A DNA stretch of 64,000 nt from Cloeon dipterum (lineage: Eukaryota; Arthropoda; Insecta; Ephemeroptera; Baetidae). Numbering within the stretch: the first letter of the stretch is position 1; each line of letters starts with the position of its first letter. The notes under the pieces are model-generated. The model made no database searches and was not told the origin of the DNA. It saw only the letters and a program-made list of their open reading frames with translations. The stretch covers positions 33,101,883 to 33,165,882 of the forward strand of contig NC_088789.1 of assembly GCF_949628265.1 (NCBI RefSeq), written 5' to 3'. Shown piece by piece: positions 33,671 through 45,559 of the stretch. The position numbers were made by a program, and so were the translations under genes.

Positions 33671-34265
33671 TAGTCTGTGCGCGTCCCATCCCACGCAATA
33701 AAAGAAGAACTTTCGGTCGAGACGAGCCGGAGGTGCGAGATCCTCTTTGTCAGAGTCATAATCATGATTCTGGACGCTCGAGCCTGGCATCATCATCATC
33801 ATCTGTCTCTCCTTTTTCAAGAATAATATTTGCGCATCAGAAAAGGCAGCGAGTTCAACGGCGGCAATGCCTCCGCCTCGCTCTCTCCGCTGCGGCGGAA
33901 CAATTCGCGCTACTCTGTGTTTAAATCTCTCCTCATTCAGGAGGCAGTCACGTGACAAAGCTGCTGCCGCCGTAACAACGTGCTGGATAAGCGAAACAAA
34001 GGCGCCACTAGCAGTTGCAGTCAGGCCGAAGGCAAAATCTGCAATTCACGTAAGGAGAGTAGAGACAGTGTCTGTATATTGATTGTTGTTAGATTAGTAC
34101 AATAAATCCTAAATAATAAAGGAATTTATTTCATTTTTCTCTTATTTTATAATCTTTCAGCTTACAAAATCCTGGAAATTCCTGTGAACTTCCCCCTTCG
34201 GATTCAGTTGAAACCAGAATTGGCCTAATTTCTGGTGTAAAGTGTCTGTCAAATAGTGAGGAAAA

Positions 34266-34965
34266 TATTTCATAACAATAGAGTTTCCCTAATAGGATTC
34301 ATACGCTGTCGCACGGATCCCGACGCGAGGGATTTGTCTCACAATATGTAGACCAACACTTAATATTATCAAAAGAAATTTTTACCACTCGCCTCTTCAA
34401 ATTACCTATATTTTAAGCTCCAAGAATTAAATGATACAAAAAAATCGCCAAAAATGTACACTTCGATCCTCTCTGAATAAAAAGCGGCGATTTAAAAGCA
34501 TAGATATCGCATCACTACTAAAATATCTAATTTTGGCTAAGTTGCTGTGATTTAGATTAAAAAATCTAGACAAAAATTATGTATTCAGGGAAGCGGGGCC
34601 TTAGGGCGACGGCGGACTTGTCCATGTCGACCGGCGGGCGGGCTGGCAACCGCGCATTGTTTGTTTTCCGCTCAGGGTGCAGGGTGAAGGCTGATTTTGA
34701 GTTGACAATTGGCATCGCCGGCGGACGCGCTTGGCCGCCTCGATGACAAGAAACGAAAGGCGAAATTGACAGAATTTCTCGCACCAGACAATCCGATTCT
34801 GGATTCCTGAAATTTTGGATTCCAGAAATTCGCAGACAGAAGAAGTGGCGGTGGCTTGGATTCTCTGAATTGTTCTCGCGCCTATTCCACCGTTGCTTAA
34901 TAAAAGTCCCCACTGCCCCACTCCTTCGCCTTGCCAGCAACAATTCTACACTTCTCTTTTTCTGA
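34266..34965 (+). repeat. Duplicated block B, copy 1
   Basis: It begins TAGAGTTTCCCTAATAGGATTC and includes CGATCCTCTCTGAATAAAAAGC, GCATAGATATCGCATCAC and a GC-rich part with CCGGCGGGCGGGCTGGC. Parallel copies are at 44520-45235 and, without the first part, at 37505-38010. A fragment is at 36240-36490. Open frames here are not conserved between copies in reading frame. Confidence 0.75.
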
Positions 34966-35237
34966 AATTTAATTTCATTCGTCTTATGCCCCTCACCTTT
35001 AGTGGTTGGTTTCTTGTGTGTCTGCCCAGTGCGAATTTTTGAACAATAATTTTGTCATAAAGTGTTAGTGTGGACGCCGTAGCAGCGCATTAAGTACACC
35101 TACGAACCCCCGCATTCTAATTGTAGGGTAAGTCATTTTTATTTATTTTTTATCAGCACATTTCTCCCATAATTTTCTCCCGTTAAAACTCAAATCAAGC
35201 TCGCATCTGCGGCACAGTGAAAATTGCGCCACGCACG

Positions 35238-36165
35238 GCTCTGCCACATCAAGCTGCAGATAATAAATCACGGCGTTTGTCCTCGCGCTGCTCGCCTCCT
35301 TCCTTTTTTTCTGATTTGAGACTGACTTCACAGTGAACAAAACCGGAGCAACGAGAAATATTGTCGTAATTTCAGCGGGGATGAGAGCACCTCTCTCGTT
35401 TCCTTCACTGTTTCGTGCAAATTAAAGCAGCGGCTTCGTGCCATATTACTTCAAGCCAGTTTCAGTGCAGTCAAAAATTTCTATCAAAGAAAGAACAATT
35501 CACATTGTTCCGTTTCAAAACTAAAACATGAATTTAAATTTAATTTTGAATATTTTCGCCCCATGGAAAAAATTAGAGCCCAAAGCATGAAATTTTCTCT
35601 GATAAATCCCAAGGAAAGCTCACTATTTGCTGAAAAAATTTTAATTTAACTTTGAACCGACCAATGATTTTGAGTTTTCTTCCCTCCAAGGCGAAAACAG
35701 TCAGGAAATTAATTGCTTTTTGAGAGTGCATATTAACTTGCTAGCCTCTCATGGCGGGCAATTTGCCGTGCAGGCTAAGAAATTTATTTTTTAAACTCTT
35801 TGTCTACTTGAAATTCAACTTATTTTTTGGGCTAATGATACCCTTCACCTTCGATCCTGGATTCGACCTTTTTATTTAACAATTATTTGGCAAAGTTTGC
35901 CGAGCAAAGGCAAGCAATTTGAAGCACGCGGTGCAAACACGTCGGATAATCTAAGCGAGGAATTTGACAGGAATCTCTGCCACTGCCGTGCCGAGAGAGA
36001 ATTCGATACGCGCGAGCGCCGAAAAAGAAACGGAGAAAAGTGCGAGAGAGGCAGGGGGATTCGAAATGCGTCCCTAGGAAATAACGCACACTTTCCTCTT
36101 CAGCCGAGCAAAAAAATGGAGACACGTAGTTCGATTTTGTGTAGTATATCTCTTGGTGTAATGTG
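35238..36165 (+). repeat. Duplicated block C, copy 1 (partner 47902-48822)
   Basis: About 0.93 kb is repeated in the same orientation 12.7 kb away with scattered substitutions and small indels, from CACATCAAGCTGCAGATAAT to CTCTTGGTGTA. The block contains no intron-exon structure or recognisable protein. Confidence 0.85.
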
Positions 36166-36487
36166 GCAGCGTTTTTTTGCCAGTATCTGTGGGTTGCAGC
36201 GAGCAGTAAAAGCTCCGGCCCTCTCGGCTGCGAGCGAAAGTCCCCGTCGGATAACTGCACTAAAATATCAAATTTCGGCTAAGTTGCTGTGATTTCTAGA
36301 CAAAAATTATGTATTCATGGGACCAGGGCTTTAGGGCGACGGCGGGGGCGGACTTGTCGATGTTGTCAATGTCGGCCGGCGGGCTGGCTACCGAAACCGC
36401 GCATTCTTTATTTTCCGCTCAGGGTGCAGGCTGATTTTAAGTTGGCAATTCGCGTCGCCGGCGGGTGCGCTTGGCCGCCTGGATGAC

Positions 36488-36612
36488 TGCCACTGTGCAA
36501 TCTTCACTCAAAATTGTTTCTTAAAATTAAATTTAATTCGAAAGTATACGGCGACGCCATCTCCGTTGGCAGATTCGAACTTTGAACACGAAGGATTTTT
36601 AACACTGGTTAA
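36488..36612. repeat. Half copy of MITE family A
   Basis: Only one arm is present: ACTGTGCAATCTTCACT, AAAGTATACGGCGACGCCAT and CTCCGTTGGCAGATTCG, ending AACACTGGTTAATTC. The other arm is missing. Confidence 0.6.
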
Positions 36613-36889
36613 TTCAAAATAATACTTTTGGCGTTGGCAGTGCACGTGAACGCGCTCTCCCTTTTGTTGTAAAGACTGCGGCAAAAAATCAGTAACAATT
36701 CTTCACTGACTGCCAAATTCCCGCCTTTTAGTGCGCCACGCTAGCCAAACTAATTTATTGTAAAAGGTGGGCGCACCAGGGGCATCGCCCTCGAACGCCT
36801 TCGGACCCCAATGCTACCGCCAGTGGCGCCACGCACGCCGCCAAGAGGCAGCTCCCACGCCAACGCTATATCTGCCAGTGGGGATTTTC

Positions 36890-37410
36890 ATTGGATGGAT
36901 GGTGCGCATGCGCAGTAGTGTTAGTGACTCCTGATGCATGCGCACTAGTAATTTTCGGATACGTTGGATAGACAGTTAAGCAAATTTATCTACTGCGCAT
37001 CGTTTCTTCTATTAAAACTCTACTGCGCATGCGCAATTTAAATATTTCTAGGTCGGAAAATTTGTTTATATTAGTGTACTTTTTATGCTTAGTGAAATGA
37101 AGAGTAGCAATGCACTTTTAAATGCAAGCGTGGCGCTCCTGAGCATGCGCAGTCGGTTTCTATGATCTCTACGCATGCGCAGCTCAATTTTTGGCTTTCT
37201 TCAGCACGTTCAGATGAATGTGGCTTGCTTTTTTATTAATGAACCAGGGAATTGAAATTATCTGCGCAGTAGCTTCGGTGGCTTTTCAGGCATGCGCAAA
37301 AGTCATATTTCGATATTTTGGAAAGTCAGTACGGCAAATTAATCTAATGCTCATCGTTTCTCCGATCTTAACTCTACTGCGCATGCGCGATCTTTTAAAA
37401 ATTTCGGTCC
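36890..37410. repeat. NRF1/Ewg-motif repeat (family F), intergenic copy
   Basis: Several GCGCATGCGC palindromes occur: GGTGCGCATGCGCAGTAG (about 36901), TACTGCGCATGCGCAATTT (about 37021), GAGCATGCGCAGTCGG, CTACGCATGCGCAGC and TACTGCGCATGCGCGATC (about 37376). The part at 37140-37300 is in the orientation opposite to the KANSL1 copies. Confidence 0.72.
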
Positions 37411-37504
37411 TGAAGATGTTTTTTTGGCCGCCACAACTTTTACTGTTTAGTAAAGACAGTGAAACAATGAATTTTTACTTATATCAATTCTTACTGCGCC
37501 AGAA

Positions 37505-38215
37505 ATGTACACATCGATCCTCTCTGAGTAAAAAGCGGCGCTGTTCATTTAAAAACACGATTTAAAAGCATAGATATCGCATCGCTGAACTAAAATATCA
37601 AATTTCGGCTAAGTTGCTGTGATTTAGATTAAAACATGAAGACGAATATAATTAATTATGTATTCAGGGATTTAGGCCGACGGCGGACTCGTCCATGTCG
37701 GCCGGCGGGCGGGCTGGCAACCGCGCATTGTTTATTTTCCGCTAAGGGTGCAGGCTGATTTTAAGTTGGCAATTCACGTCGCCGGCGGGCGCGCTTGCCC
37801 GCCTCGATGATAAAAGAAGCAAAGGCGAAATTGACAGAATTTCTCGCACCTGACAATCAGTGCTCGCAGAGAGATAGTCTGGATTCCTTTTTTGGAATTT
37901 TGGATTCCAGAAATTTTGCTGGCAGAAGAAGTGGCGGCGGCTTGGATGCTTTGAATTGTTCTTGCGCCTATTCCGCCGTTGCGAATAAAAATGTCCCACT
38001 GTCCCACTCCTTCGCCTTGCGAGCAGCAATTCCAAACACATGTCGTTTTTATATTTTAAATTTGTCCGACACGCGGTTGCCAATCAATGCTGGCGGGCGA
38101 GTTTCAAGACTCTAATTGAAAAGATTATTAAATTTGGTAGTCTGCAGGCGGGAGATTTTCTTTTGGGCTCATATGCTTGGAATTAAAATAATGAGGCGAC
38201 ACGAAAAACGCTTTA
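37505..38215 (+). repeat. Duplicated block B, copy 2, with its tail
   Basis: It matches 44695-45230 and 34460-34940. The tail 38060-38215 (GTCCGACACGCGGTTGCCAATC to TGGAATTAAAATA) matches 45412-45550 in the same orientation. No gene was recognised. Confidence 0.75.
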
Positions 38216-38671
38216 ACGGTGTGATAAATAACAGAAAGATTTTTGGATCAAGTAAACACCGCCGGTAATAACGCTCGACCGCGTAAATCCTAGCGCACGA
38301 GTCTGAATTCAGTGCGTCTAATAGACTGACCCGTTTTTCATTACTGTTTTACATCAAATACTTTCTTTCATCTAATTAAATATTTAGCCTAAAAAATTAT
38401 CCACTTCTTGTACAATTTTGCTCTGAATTTTTTTTTTAAAAAGCACATCTCTAATCACAGTCAGTGGTGTCATTGGCGAACAACAAAAGCATTTGAGCGA
38501 AACAATCTGTGGTGTATCAAAAATTGCATTTTTCGGGTTTACTGCTCCAAAATAGGGCGCTTGCCAATGGCATAGCAACTGCAAATCGAGAAATAGGCGA
38601 GAAAAGCGGCCACTGGGGCATTCAATGCAGGCGACGATCACTTTTTCGTGCATGTAAGACACCTAATTGAC

Positions 38672-38812
38672 CAGTTGTATAAACGCATGGTGTTCGAAGC
38701 CGCCCAGAGATGGCGCAGCCATAGACCTTCTTAAAAATTTAGTTTTAAGGCACTTTTTGCTGCGAGTTTAGGCTCAATCTTGGAACTGTGCATTCTTCAT
38801 TTAATACAAGGA
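38672..38812. repeat. Half copy of MITE family A bordering a duplicated block
   Basis: It starts CCAGTTGTATAAACGC and follows the left arm of the family A element (TTCGAAGCCGCCCAGAGATGG, TTTTAAGGCAC, CTGTGCATTCTTC) before stopping abruptly. The duplicated block at 38827 begins immediately afterwards. Confidence 0.7.
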
Positions 38813-38826
38813 GAGCCGGAGACAAG

Positions 38827-40270
38827 TGGCAGCAATTTTTTAAAATTAGCAACATTGCAGCGGGCATTAATGGTGCTGCACGTTGCTCCAGCTCAAGAAT
38901 TTGTTGCACTGTATTACGTCACCCGAGTGGCGCTAGCATTGTCTTTTTCCCGCCAACTCTAATAACAATATTGCGGCGATAAGACAAACGAGTCACGCAC
39001 GCGCATCAATGATGGCGCGAATGTTGTGCCGTGTTACGTCATCAAAACAATATTTTTCCCGCCGGGTCTGCGAATTTCTATCTTCTGTTTCGATTTCCAG
39101 CAAATTTTCCGCTCAAAATATCCTCATCGCAAATGGGCACATCGTCAACAGCGCCCGCGAACTCTAATGACAATATGGCGGCGGAGATGAGACCAACACA
39201 CGCACGCGCAATGAGGTTCAACGCGCTTTTTCCTCTAAATTAATTAATAAAGCCGACTTATTAGTCATTTTCAGGACTATTCAATCCATTCCAACGCTCA
39301 GATTGCACTGTTTAACGCTATTTGTTCCTTTTAAAGTTGAATTTTTCAAAAGAAATAATAAATCTAATCAATTTTTTAAATAAAAAAATATATACGATTG
39401 AGAAGTCAAGATTGAACGAGTACCTGGGCAAGAAGGAGCTCATACTGCTGCCTGAGGAGGCGATTGTCCTCTTGCCGCGCGTTCGAGTTTTTTGCGCCGC
39501 TCCGACGACTGCATCAGCTCCTGCGGTGAGGTCTGTGAATGTTCGCCACTTCTTCCTCCAACTGCAGACAAAATTATCAATGCCAGAGGCCGCAGAGTAA
39601 TTCGGGACGGACCTTTTGGCTCTTGGCGACCTTCCTGAGGCACATCTCGAGCTCTGCCTTGAGGTAGGCGGTCTCGTTGACCAGCAGCTGCACCATTTCG
39701 GACTCGGGCAGCACGAGTTTGAGGCGGCGTCGCGGCTTGGCCTGCTCCTGCTGCTGCGTCAGGTCGGGCTGCTACCTGCTGAGGTACCTGAGCGCCAGGA
39801 GGCGCGCGTGTCTCTCGGGCGAGACGTCGAGCACCGGCAGCCGCCTCCTTTCGCGTCCTGCTTCATCTCCTTGGCCAGGTGCTTGAGGACGCGCGACTTG
39901 CTCAGGTAGTCGGCCGGAATCTCGTTGATCTCGCGCGTTTCGCCCTGCAGACCGCCCAGCCAGCCGCCGCACAGAGTCGGTTACGACGTTGCCGAGGACG
40001 ACGGCAGACTCGCCTTCGAGTGGCTCGACGCCGCAGAAATGTAGCTGTCGCGCACACTGGACAATCTGCACACACAAATTTAGGGAGAAATTAATTAGAA
40101 AGGCGAAGGAAACGAGCTTGAGCACCTGTTGGGCGAGAGCGAGGCCCAAGGTTCGAGTCCCTCCTCGCTCACCATTCGCGTGGACGATGAGGGTGCTGTA
40201 GCTGGACGCGTTGTCCAGGCTCAGCTGCGGCGGCCAGGGTGAGGCGCCAGGCCGTCGGCAGGCTGCAAAA
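38827..40270 (+). repeat. Duplicated block D, copy 1 (partner 53197-54704)
   Basis: A 1.4-kb block is repeated at 53197-54704 in the same orientation. It contains a non-coding part (38827-39410), in which GGCGCTAGCATTGTC and AATATGGCGGCG are shared by both copies, and the angiomotin-like exons on the minus strand. Confidence 0.85.
39424..40262 (-). pseudogene. Angiomotin-like pseudogene fragment, copy 1
   Basis: Three minus-strand exon remnants match 53804-54695. The first (upper end 40262) reads LSLDNASSYSTLIVHANG. The second contains LPVLDVSPERHARLLA and LPESEMVQLLVNETAYLKAELEMC. The third is 39424-39561. Damage specific to this copy is a TAG in place of a TCG serine codon after the stretch RYLSR, and altered bases plus a deletion of about 17 nt in the coiled-coil exon. 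A 33-nt in-frame deletion is also present. The two 5' exons seen in copy 2 are absent. Introns are retained, so this came from genomic duplication and not from an mRNA. Family assignment follows copy 2. Confidence 0.65.
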
Positions 40271-40616
40271 TTTGCGGTGCACTTATTTTTGGTTGCGATC
40301 AAGCAATAACAATTGAGATTTATAGGACTTTATACCAGTTTTATTCTATATTTCTAATCACATTTCACACAAGTTTTTCGAAAAGTAGCCCTTTGCTGTA
40401 TTGCTAACATGATTTTGTACCACAGGATCGAGTATTAAAAAGAATAGAAAAATATTTGATAAGAGCACTCCTTAGCTATTTGGTCAAAGTCGATCCTTAT
40501 ATATTTGACGATTCTAGCAAAGATATTTTTCCATTTTTTTGTAAGTGGCATTTCAAAACAATAATAATTTATTACTTCGTTGAAGATTATAGGTCCGAAT
40601 AGCTCATCGAGCGCAC

Positions 40617-41247
40617 CGGGCAATTCCCCGATTGACCGCGCGGCCCAAGTTGGCCGCCAGACCGAGCAACGGACCGGCCGCTCAAAACTCGTTTGAATTT
40701 GTTCCTCAAAATGGCACGGCTCGTTGTGCGTCGCGCCATCTGGGTTCGCGCATTCGCAACAATTTGCATTTTCCGCAACCATCAGGGCTCACCAATTTTG
40801 CAAATTGCAGCGTTGGTTATTGGCGCAATAAACGACCGAAAACAACTAATTTTTTTCACATTTGTCCGATTTTTAATTCAATGTCACAAGAAACCAAATA
40901 AAATAGCGGCTTTTACCTGGAATACCAACCAAAACGACCTTTTTCAGGGTAATCCTATCTGCGGCGCGTTCTTAATGCTTTTTTTCTGCGATTTCTGGCA
41001 CATTTGACGAAACACTGCGCGCCTGTCACCAATCTTCCTCAGGTCGCACCACCTGAGAACTGTTTTTACGTGGTTTTGTCGGTATCGTCGCGAATTATTG
41101 GCGCCTTCGAGTGGCAGAGAGCCGCAACGGTGCGGCGCCGCGCAGCGCCACAGCAACATTTTTCGGTTTCCGCGATTTATTTTCAGAATTTAGAACCGCA
41201 CTGTGGAGAAAGTGAGCTCCCGCGATGATTTTTTTGCTTAATTTGTC
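40617..41247 (+). repeat. Duplicated block R, copy 1 (partner 51999-52637)
   Basis: It starts GGGCAATTCCCCGATTGACC and ends near GTGAGCTCCCGCGATGATTT. The 3' half contains CTTCCTCAGGTCGCACC, linking it to the family R repeats in slit introns. In copy 2 the homology continues into an exon-like stretch that is missing here. Confidence 0.8.
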
Positions 41248-41249
41248 CC

Positions 41250-44200
41250 ATAATATTTAAAATTCACGTCGTTACAAATATTAATGCGATCGTAATTTCG
41301 TCAGGTAATACCCTGACCAAGGTCCTGTCGGCGCAGCAATTTGAATGGAAATTTAATAATAATAGAAATATAAAATTGGGGCCGCTGGGGCTAAAAAAAA
41401 AATGAAGTGTAACATCCCGAAACACCGCCGCCATCAAGTCGCATCTCTGTGGCCAAAATTGCAGCCGGTTTTCGCACAACTCTAATTGTAAGAGCGTTAT
41501 GTTCGCAAAAACGATGGTTCCCGGGAATTTGGAGTTTCTTGCGAGCCGCGTAATAATTGAAGTTGTGACACGTCACTGCTGATTTAAAGAAAAGTCTGAT
41601 AATTTTAAAATAAATCAAGTAAAAGGCTACGGACGCAGGCTGGCATTTCGGTAAAGGGTGATCCTTTTGGTTAAAGTCAAGTGGAAAAGGCTGACGAGTC
41701 TCGTCCACCTATAAAAATTGCGAAAACTTTGCACAACGCGATGAACACTTTGAACGTGCAAAAACAGCCCTCCGCCAGGTTGGAAGAACATTAGGCAAAG
41801 CTATATAATACACGGTTACGAAAATAATACCACATATACTGAATTTGGCTCTCCCTAGAAATACGGAAGCAATCAAACATGCGAAGTCATGACTTGTTTT
41901 AAAATATAATATGTTCCTAAAATTATTGAACCAATGAAAAGCCTGCGATATGATGACGAGAGAGATTATGCCGCCAAGCCAAAACTCTATTTTGAGGCGG
42001 AACACAATGCTAAAATTCGTGTCCTAAGCGGAGGATGCGGCGACGCCGGCGACCAAGCTGAAAAAATCTTGATATGGGCGAAACAACCAAACGAACATTG
42101 CACGCCTGCAACTCGCAGGAAATATTGTTTTCGTCGGTTTAAATAAATTGGAAAGGGTTTTGAGGCCGAACTCCCCTCAGGAGCAAACCCTAGAATTTTT
42201 TATCCTCAATTTTGGCCCTTTTCCGGAGTTTTACTTAATTTCCTCGGCCCAGGAACGGTGAAACTAATTCAAAATTTCACGAAATATTGTTTTCATCGGC
42301 CTAAAGGAATTGGAAAGGGTTTGGAATGTCCCATGATCATTTCCAGTTCCACTTTGCCAGGCCGCAGCGGCCAAACTAATTTATTGTAAAAGGTGGGCGT
42401 GTTTCCTTTCTTTGAGCGAGCAATAATTAAAATAAATTCGTCACCGCAGGGCTGCCTGAGATGAAGCTTTGCCGTCAGCGAAAGGCATCAAATATCGCAC
42501 CCAAATAGAAATTCCACTCTCTTTTGCGGCTCCAGAAATGTCGAAAATTGGGAAACGAGTTCCAAAAGTTGGAAATAAGTTAACAAAACAAATGTATTAC
42601 TGCTGCTTGCCGGTCACACAAAACGATTTTGATGAAGCAGGAACGCTCAACCGCGTAAATCGTAGCCGCTGTGTCATCGCTGCGCTCAATTTGACACTCG
42701 CTCGCACTCGCACTGACTGCAAAATGTTCTTTTAATGTCAAAATATTACTTGAACAAATTTTGCTGGCTGGGCAGTGTCTATTTGAGCTCGGCCGAGCTC
42801 CGTTGAGCGTCTTCTGCGGCCATTTCTCGACTTCACACCTTTTGCTGTCCACATTTTGTAAAATCCACGTCCGCCATGTCCATTTTTATCTAAACGATTG
42901 GCTGAACACACACGTTTTCTTTTCAATTTGCGGCAAAATAGAAGACAGTCGGTGCGGGCCAGTTAATAAATTCATGCTTTCAGCTGAGCTCGCCCCTATT
43001 TCCAGCGCAAAAGCCTCTTTATTTTGATACTCAAACCCACGGGAGAAAGGCAAACTCCAAATTGTACACCAGGAAACGGTCTTTACTACTTGCAATTCAA
43101 ATATTTCGACAAATTATACCAGAGCTAAAACTCACAAGAAAGTAAGTAAATTGAAAATAAATTAAATGAAATTAATTTTACGGAATATGTTGGAAAATTT
43201 GAGATCTTTGAATGCCTCATCTCATCGTATATTAGACTGCCATTTCAAATATTTAGTTTTGTTTTAAATCGTCAACTTGGACGTGTCAAAGGTCAAGTTA
43301 TGAAAAGGTCACTTCTGTCCGTAACTTTTGGAATCCAAATAAATTTTGAAAATGTGCTGGCAATTTTGAGATGAGTATTTTAACTTCAAAATTTGAAGTT
43401 CTGGCCAATAATCTCGACTCAAAATCTCGGATTTTAATTCGCCATCAGAAATTCAACAAATTCACGCCGTTATTAGACTCTTTCCAACCTGCCGAATATT
43501 TTTAAAATATGCCCGTGGTTTATTTTTTTCATTTTTGACATGTTATTTCTTGAGAGCTAAAAATATCACCACTCTCGTCTTATTATCTTTGCATTTCTCT
43601 CGTTGAGTTTGACTAATATTAGTAGAGTGACACACAGAAACTCGTAATTTCGCAAAAATAATCAAATTTCCAGAAATAATCAAATTTTTAGTGCAATGTT
43701 GACAGTCTCAACAAATTGCTTACTAAAAAAAGTTGAAAGGTTTCTTCAATTTCAGCAAAATGTTTTTTTCTTGGTATAATCGAATGAAATTTCGGTCAAG
43801 AATATCAAAATTTATTAAATTGTGACGAAAACTATTTCAAAGCCTGAATCTGTCGAAACAGCAAGTTGTTGTCCCCAGCGGTTGATGTATTTTGATGAAA
43901 AAATGGTGCGCGTTAAAATTTCCCCAATTGACAGACAAAAAACAGTTGAAAAAAAACCACAATTCCAACTTTTGCGTAGGTCTACGTTATAAAAATTGAA
44001 TTTTTTATTTAAACTCAAATTCGGAACTGAAGATATCGATATTTTTTATTTTTTGCATAGCTTTTATATTTGAAGAGCACAAAAATTGATTTGGAAATAT
44101 TTAGAACAGCGTTGTTATTCCAATCTGTGAAGAAAAGTTACTCATTTTCTGCCGCAATCTTGTCTCTAGCACAAAAGGGAAAGCGCGTTCACGTGCACTT

Positions 44201-44250
44201 GAAACGCCAAAATTATTATTATGAATTATAACCAGTGTTATAAACCCTTT
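41250..44250. other. Intergenic region: no gene seen
   Basis: Mostly AT-rich, with short shared fragments only, for example CCAAACTAATTTATTGTAAA at 36745 and 42372, and CTCAACCGCGTAAATC at 42645 resembling 38274. No exon with splice signals was found. Confidence 0.45.
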
Positions 44251-44257
44251 GTGTCCC

Positions 44258-45550
44258 AAGTTCGATTCGCCAGCTAGCAAGTACTAAAATTTGGAAAGCA
44301 ATAGAAACTCGTTTCAAAAGCGCAACACGAGAAATTCAGTTTCGTTCCATTTTTCCCGCTGACGCGTACTTGCAATTTAGCAAATTGACGCAAAAAGGTG
44401 TCTCTTCAACCAGCAGATCAACGAAAAAACCCCAAGAAACTGCTCAAATTATCAGATTCTCGGTCTCACCATAAATAACGAATTTATTATACATTTACGC
44501 AAGAATCCGCCACTGGCCAATAGAGTTTCCACAAAAGGATTCAAACGCTGTCGGACGGATCCCGACGAGATCAGGGATTTGTCTCAAAATATTTTGACCA
44601 AAACTTAATATTAACAAAATAAATTGCTGGCACTCGCCTCTTGAAATTACTTATATTTTAAGCTCCAAGAATAAATGATAATAAAATCGCCAGAAATGTA
44701 CCCATCGATCCTCTCTGAGTGAAAAGCAGCGCTGTTCATTTAAAAATCACGATTTAAAAGCATAGATATCGCATCACTGAACTAAAATTTCAAATTTCGG
44801 CTGCGTTGCTGTGATTTAGATTACAAAATGAAGACGAATATAATTAATTATGTATTGAGGGAATTAGGCCGACGGCGGACTCGTCCATGTCGGCCGGCGG
44901 GCGGGCTGCCTACCGAAACCGCGCATTGTTTATTTTCCGCTAAGGCTGATTTTAAGTTGGCAATTCACGTCGCCGGCGGGCGCGCTTGCCCGCCTCGATG
45001 ATAAAAGAAGCAAAGGCGAAATTGACAGAATTTCTCGCACCTGACAATCAGTGCTTGCAGAGTCCAGAAATTTTGGATTCCAGAAATTTTGCTGGCAGAA
45101 GAAGAAGTGGCGGTGGCTTGGATTCTCTGAATTGTTTTTGCGCCTATTCCAGCGTTGCTTAATAAAAGTCGCCACTGCCCCTCTCCTTCGCCTTGCGAGC
45201 AAAAATTCTACACTTGTCTTCTTCTGAAATTTAATTTCATTCGTCTTATGCCTGTTGCCATCGACACAAGTGCTTCGCTATTCAGTGTGGTTTTTGCGAT
45301 CTTTGGACAGTTTGTTTTGTCGGACGGACAGCAGCTACTTTTCCAACCTATCAGTTATTTAAGGGACCCGTCCCGTATTGCCAAGTAGGTATCGTTTTTA
45401 TTTGTTCAATGTGTCCGACACGCGCGGTTGCCAATCAAGGCAGGCGGGCCAGTTTTCAAACTCGTATTGATTAAATTTGGCAGTCTGCAGGCGGCAGTTT
45501 TTCTTTTGGGCTCATATGCTTGGAATTAAAATAGTGAAGGCGAAACGATA
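44258..45550 (+). repeat. Second copies of the 30.3-kb block and block B
   Basis: 44258-44400 repeats 30280-30420, and 44520-45235 repeats 34266-34965. 45412-45550 repeats the tail at 38060-38215. The blocks that are separated by kilobases in the first set are adjacent here, so large insertions or deletions separate the two sets. Confidence 0.8.
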
Positions 45551-45559
45551 TTTTATTTG

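Noticed and set aside
33423..33698. Minus-strand open frame rich in Trp, Phe and Gly
   Set aside because: It is a translation of the GGTTTG simple repeat.
40139..40172. GGTTCGAGTCC, a tRNA B-box-like motif, also at 54590-54601
   Set aside because: The flanks do not form a T-arm stem and no A box or cloverleaf is present. The motif falls just inside an intron of the angiomotin-like remnant.
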